Part shown: in pieces, positions 4,071 to 7,012 of the stretch
Layout of the letters: every line of letters starts with the position of its first letter
Numbering within the stretch: the first letter of the stretch is position 1
Assembly (NCBI GenBank): GCA_018221065.1
Contig: JAAOXY010000096.1
Span: 1 to 7,012, forward strand
Direction of reading: 5' to 3'
DNA: 7,012 bases
Source: Candidatus Aenigmatarchaeota archaeon
Lineage (GTDB): Archaea; Aenigmatarchaeota; Aenigmatarchaeia; Aenigmatarchaeales; Aenigmatarchaeaceae
Translations under genes and position numbers: made by a program
Notes under the pieces: model-generated
Databases searched by the model: none
Seen by the model: only the letters and a program-made list of their open reading frames with translations
Told to the model about the DNA's origin: nothing

Positions 4071-5360
4071 CTATTCGCCACCTACATTATCTCCAGAATG
4101 TTTAGAATATTGGTAAACCACCAATAATAACAAAAATAGTATATTTGCTGTAGTCATAAAGAATAGCGTATGATTGTACATTACAATCAGTTTGTTATAT
4201 ATTCCTGTAATCTTTGACAAGAAATATAATCCTATACCTAATCCACTAAGTACCACGAAAACCAATGTATATGTTACTGGACTACTTTCATTAATAGCAC
4301 CAGGTACACTGTATTTAGACGTCTGTTGCACTACAATAACAGTTAATATAAGTAATGCTATAATTATTAAGTACATTAAAGGTTGTCTAAACAGCAAAGA
4401 AAGCCTTCCAGCATTCTCTAATAATGTATTTTTAGCTGCAGTCATATTGATATTAGAAGTGTTAACACTTTTAAATATATTAATTATTGTGCTTACGTTA
4501 AAATCAAATAACAGCGGAGCTACAACATTGTAAGCTATAGTAACATTATCTAATCTATAATTTGTAGCACTCTTCGATACTTTTATATCAATGACTTCTA
4601 CGTAAGTACCTACAGTATTATTTAACATAACTTTAACAGTTCTATTTTGTGTAGGCTGAATAGTAAATCTTGTAACATCTGTCTCCATATTAGTATATAA
4701 TTCAACTAATAGTTTACTGCTACGTTCTAAGCTCTGAACTGTAAAAGAAACTTCATCATCTTTATTTATATACGATTTAGCAGCTATATATCTAGGAGTA
4801 ATATTATATTTTACAGTAGGATACGGTCTACCACCGCCACCACCAGGAGCAACTACTGGAGGTGTAGATGTATCTACAGTAAAACTTATGCTTTCAGAAG
4901 CAGTATTTCCCGAAGTATCGTTAGCGTAGAATATAAATGTATAACTTCCATCTGATAAAGTAATAGTCTCTGAAGAATTTGTTCTATTAGCTGTTCCGTT
5001 ATAGTACCATAATGAGCTAATAGACGAAGCATCAGCTGCTGTAAAGTTTATTACAATATTATTTGTACTATACGTCGTAGCAGTAGGAGAAGTAACTGTA
5101 AGTGTAGGTGAAATTACATCTGCAGCTGTTATATTGCGCATATAAAATATTCCAAATTGAGCATTATAGTTAGTTGTAGATAGATTTCCTACGAAAGTTT
5201 GTCCCATTCCTGCTGTAAGATTTACTTCACTAGTATTACTTCCCATTACTGAAGCAGACCCGTGATAATAATATATTCTATAATTAGTAGAATCAGCTTT
5301 TATTGCAAAAACAGAACTAGCTAAGACTAACAATAATAAAAAATATATTACATTTTTCAT
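4071..5360 (-). CDS. Secreted Ig-domain surface protein with three C-terminal TM helices
   Basis: 429 aa. Residues 1-19 are a clear signal peptide (MKNVIYFLLLLVLASSVFA). Residues about 26-73 form a Tyr/Gly-rich beta domain (NYRIYYYHGS...YNAQFGIFY), of a kind seen in DPANN surface proteins. Residues about 83-165 are an Ig-like fold (SPTLTVTSPT...DGSYTFIFYANDTSGNTA). A Gly hinge (PGGGGGRPYP, about 172-181) leads to a second beta domain to about 282. Three hydrophobic helices follow at about 327-345, 363-383 and 398-416, anchoring the ectodomain. Eighteen N-x-S/T sequons, mostly in the ectodomain, suggest archaeal N-glycosylation. Its ATG directly follows the TAA of the fibre gene (TAAATG) with GTGAG about 9 nt upstream, so the two are probably co-translated and may act together as an adhesin or anchor. 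Specific family unknown. Confidence 0.85.
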   Translation of the reverse strand: MKNVIYFLLLLVLASSVFAIKADSTNYRIYYYHGSASVMGSNTSEVNLTAGMGQTFVGNLSTTNYNAQFGIFYMRNITAADVISPTLTVTSPTATTYSTNNIVINFTAADASSISSLWYYNGTANRTNSSETITLSDGSYTFIFYANDTSGNTASESISFTVDTSTPPVVAPGGGGGRPYPTVKYNITPRYIAAKSYINKDDEVSFTVQSLERSSKLLVELYTNMETDVTRFTIQPTQNRTVKVMLNNTVGTYVEVIDIKVSKSATNYRLDNVTIAYNVVAPLLFDFNVSTIINIFKSVNTSNINMTAAKNTLLENAGRLSLLFRQPLMYLIIIALLILTVIVVQQTSKYSVPGAINESSPVTYTLVFVVLSGLGIGLYFLSKITGIYNKLIVMYNHTLFFMTTANILFLLLLVVYQYSKHSGDNVGGE

Positions 5361-7012
5361 TTAGCTGCTCACAATGACAAAATTGCCTCCACTATCTACA
5401 TACTGTCTAAAACAACTCGAACCATCAGACTTACATATATAATGGTCTCCAGTTACATTCATTCTTGTTGCATCTATATCTGTACCATTAACAAGGAATC
5501 CTACGTCATCTGTAAAGTCATTTAAAGTTACTTGTGCATAATCCATTTCTGCATCATCAATTGCATCGTTGTTAATAGTTAATCCACCACTAAATGTTCC
5601 AGCTATATCTGCAGCAGCAGGACTTTCATCTACATCAACGTAATCATCATCTAACAAAGCAGTTAAATCTCCTTCTGCATCGTAGTATTGGTCGTCTAAA
5701 GCATCGTGGTCTAAAACAATAGCAGCAATAGTCCCACTAGCTTCTCCGCCGACTGTTTGGCCTGTAACAAATGTAACATTATTGTCATAAACAATTCTTC
5801 CACATCCGTTTAATCCAGAACAATTCCCTATTGTAGTATCTGTTGTATGTGCTCCTGTTACATAATTACTCTTGTCTAACGACCAATTTCCAATAGAATC
5901 ATTTATTTGCTGCATTGAAAAGTGGTCAAGAGAATCTACATAAGCTTTTAGCGAAGTATTAGCTAATATGTCTTGTGCGTCTACATAAGCTTTCAATGAT
6001 GTATTCGATGCAATGTCTTGTGCATCGACGTATGCTTTTAAAGAAGCATTGTGAATCCCTGCTCTTGTATCGACAGTATTATTGAAGTTGATGCAAAGAC
6101 CGTTTCCATCGAGATATTCACCATCGGAGCAAGCTGTCGAAGCATTGGAATCTGTATCCGTTAAGCCCAAGACAAGCCTCTTGACATTAAGATTTTGTGC
6201 ATAAGAAGTAATGTCTGCTGCAGCATCGTTATTATAGACCTTCAGAGAGACATTCTGTCCTGTATTCAGCACTGCAAAACAATGTCCGCTTGCAGAACCG
6301 ACGTCTCCGCCAGTTCCGAGCTTCCTACGCTGTTCGCAATCTTCGATATTTGTAGCGTTGTTAAGGTAAGGTGAAATCCAATACTCATCTGAGCTTCCTC
6401 CAGCGAAAGAAAGATGCCAATTGATTTCATAGACTCCAGAATTTCCATCAATAGTAATCCACTGCCTATCTTCATCGAATGTCACGTTGTTTGTGTTTCC
6501 CGCTTCATAGCCGATAACTTGGGTCCATGTCTGTAGTGCAGCGATTGGCGTAACTGTTCCACCATCAGACATATTGACCATCTCGCCATAAATTCCTTCC
6601 ATCGTCGAGATGTCTCCTGTTCCCGTGTTATCTGCACTACATGCCCAAACTCCGCCAGACATCTTATAGATTTGACCGTCACCACAATAAGTGATATTTT
6701 GTGGATTCAATTTTCCTACACTGAAATTATGGAATCCTGTAAGGTCTACTGTTGCTGCAGCTCCACCATCATTTCCACAAACTAGTTCTCCTGATGCAGT
6801 CGTATTAATAGTATCGCAGTTTAACAAATCTGAAACAAAGATTCCCGTTACATTAATATCTGTTCCGTTTGAAGACCCAGAATGGTCTTGAGAATCTACA
6901 TATGTTTTCATTGATGCGTTATATAAAGTATCTTGTGCATCTACATATATCTTCATTGTTTCATTATTTAATGTAGCATTCCCAACACCAGTAACAACTT
7001 GTGCTAAAGTAA
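5361..7012 (-). CDS. Fibre-like surface protein with YVD repeats and C1q-like jelly-roll, 5' end outside window
   Basis: The frame stays open past the ATG at 6954-6956 to the right edge (upstream residues TLAQVVTGVGNATLNNET), so at least 549 residues are present and the true start lies outside. Counting from M at 6956: 15-residue YVD repeats at about 1-24; Cys-paired motifs such as CGDGQIYKMSGGVWAC at about 91-106; a beta-sandwich at about 136-262 (GVYEINWHLSFAGG, RRKLGTGGDVGSASG, NVSLKVYNND) that resembles the C1q/TNF-like jelly-rolls of phage and archaeal fibres; a second block of three YVD repeats at 303-344; then an Asp-rich region (LDHDALDDQYYDAEGDLTAL) and a Cys-containing tip ending VDSGGNFVIVSS. 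More than 20 N-x-S/T sequons are present. No signal peptide or catalytic motif is visible. Probably a trimeric receptor-binding fibre or adhesin; a viral tail fibre and a cellular adhesin cannot be told apart here. Confidence 0.85.
   Translation of the reverse strand, partial: TLAQVVTGVGNATLNNETMKIYVDAQDTLYNASMKTYVDSQDHSGSSNGTDINVTGIFVSDLLNCDTINTTASGELVCGNDGGAAATVDLTGFHNFSVGKLNPQNITYCGDGQIYKMSGGVWACSADNTGTGDISTMEGIYGEMVNMSDGGTVTPIAALQTWTQVIGYEAGNTNNVTFDEDRQWITIDGNSGVYEINWHLSFAGGSSDEYWISPYLNNATNIEDCEQRRKLGTGGDVGSASGHCFAVLNTGQNVSLKVYNNDAAADITSYAQNLNVKRLVLGLTDTDSNASTACSDGEYLDGNGLCINFNNTVDTRAGIHNASLKAYVDAQDIASNTSLKAYVDAQDILANTSLKAYVDSLDHFSMQQINDSIGNWSLDKSNYVTGAHTTDTTIGNCSGLNGCGRIVYDNNVTFVTGQTVGGEASGTIAAIVLDHDALDDQYYDAEGDLTALLDDDYVDVDESPAAADIAGTFSGGLTINNDAIDDAEMDYAQVTLNDFTDDVGFLVNGTDIDATRMNVTGDHYICKSDGSSCFRQYVDSGGNFVIVSS
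5925..6050 (-). repeat. Three 45-bp (15-residue) YVD repeats
   Basis: The encoded units are NASLKAYVDAQDIAS, NTSLKAYVDAQDILA and NTSLKAYVDSLD. The protein is more conserved than the DNA, since synonymous sites differ between copies, so the array is kept by selection and is not a fresh duplication. The pattern resembles the KAYVDA-type motifs of phage fibre proteins, where helical segments trimerise. Confidence 0.8.
6885..6965 (-). repeat. Upstream pair of YVD repeats
   Basis: The units NETMKIYVDAQDTLY and NASMKTYVDSQD have the same 15-residue period as the downstream array. Both arrays end in a variant D-S-x-D-H unit (YVDSQDHSG here, YVDSLDHFS downstream), so the same repeat cassette brackets the jelly-roll. 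More units may lie beyond the window edge. Confidence 0.75.

Noticed and set aside
1..7012. CRISPR array or insertion sequence
   Set aside because: No regularly spaced direct repeats with unique spacers, no transposase and no terminal inverted repeats with target duplications were seen. The only regular repeats are coding repeats.

Overview
The window looks archaeal, most like a DPANN-type archaeon (the Woesearchaeota/Pacearchaeota sort) or a virus or integrative element of one. Several starts carry archaeal Shine-Dalgarno sequences (GGTGA or GGAGGTGA). The one tRNA has no encoded CCA. The surface proteins are dense in N-glycosylation sequons and use secreted domain types common in DPANN genomes: myxococcal-type cysteine repeats, Ig-like domains and C1q-like jelly-rolls. 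No terminase, capsid or replication gene is visible, so virus versus host island is undecided. The taxonomic call is inference.

Every gene is on the minus strand, so transcription runs from high to low coordinates. Region A (7012-4071): the C-terminal 549 residues of a large fibre-like surface protein, cut by the window edge. Its stop codon directly abuts the start of a secreted, Ig-containing protein with three C-terminal membrane helices. Region B (4070-3777): an AT-rich intergenic stretch with a nested hairpin just after the membrane-protein gene, and two tandem dyads just before the next gene. Region C (3776-2840): three small genes joined by two ATGA stop/start overlaps (143, 48 and 121 aa), each with Cys/His clusters suggesting zinc binding. 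Region D (2839-2751): a very short SD-led reading frame inside a terminator-like hairpin, followed by a T-rich tract. Region E (2750-1739): a 52-aa single-pass membrane protein, a 75-aa protein of unknown function and a catalytic-domain-only tyrosine recombinase, packed as an operon. Region F (1738-1): a secreted protein with three cysteine-rich repeats, tRNA-Val(UAC), and the start of a zinc-ribbon protein that runs off the window.

Base composition is uneven by hand counts of sample stretches: roughly 25-30% GC across the integrase, small-gene and membrane-protein block, nearer 40% in region F, and about 45% in the jelly-roll part of the fibre gene. With the recombinase at one edge of the AT-rich block, a mobile or recently assembled accessory region is plausible. 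The combined picture is a surface-adhesion module (fibre plus anchored Ig protein), a translationally coupled set of putative zinc-finger regulators, and a recombination module.
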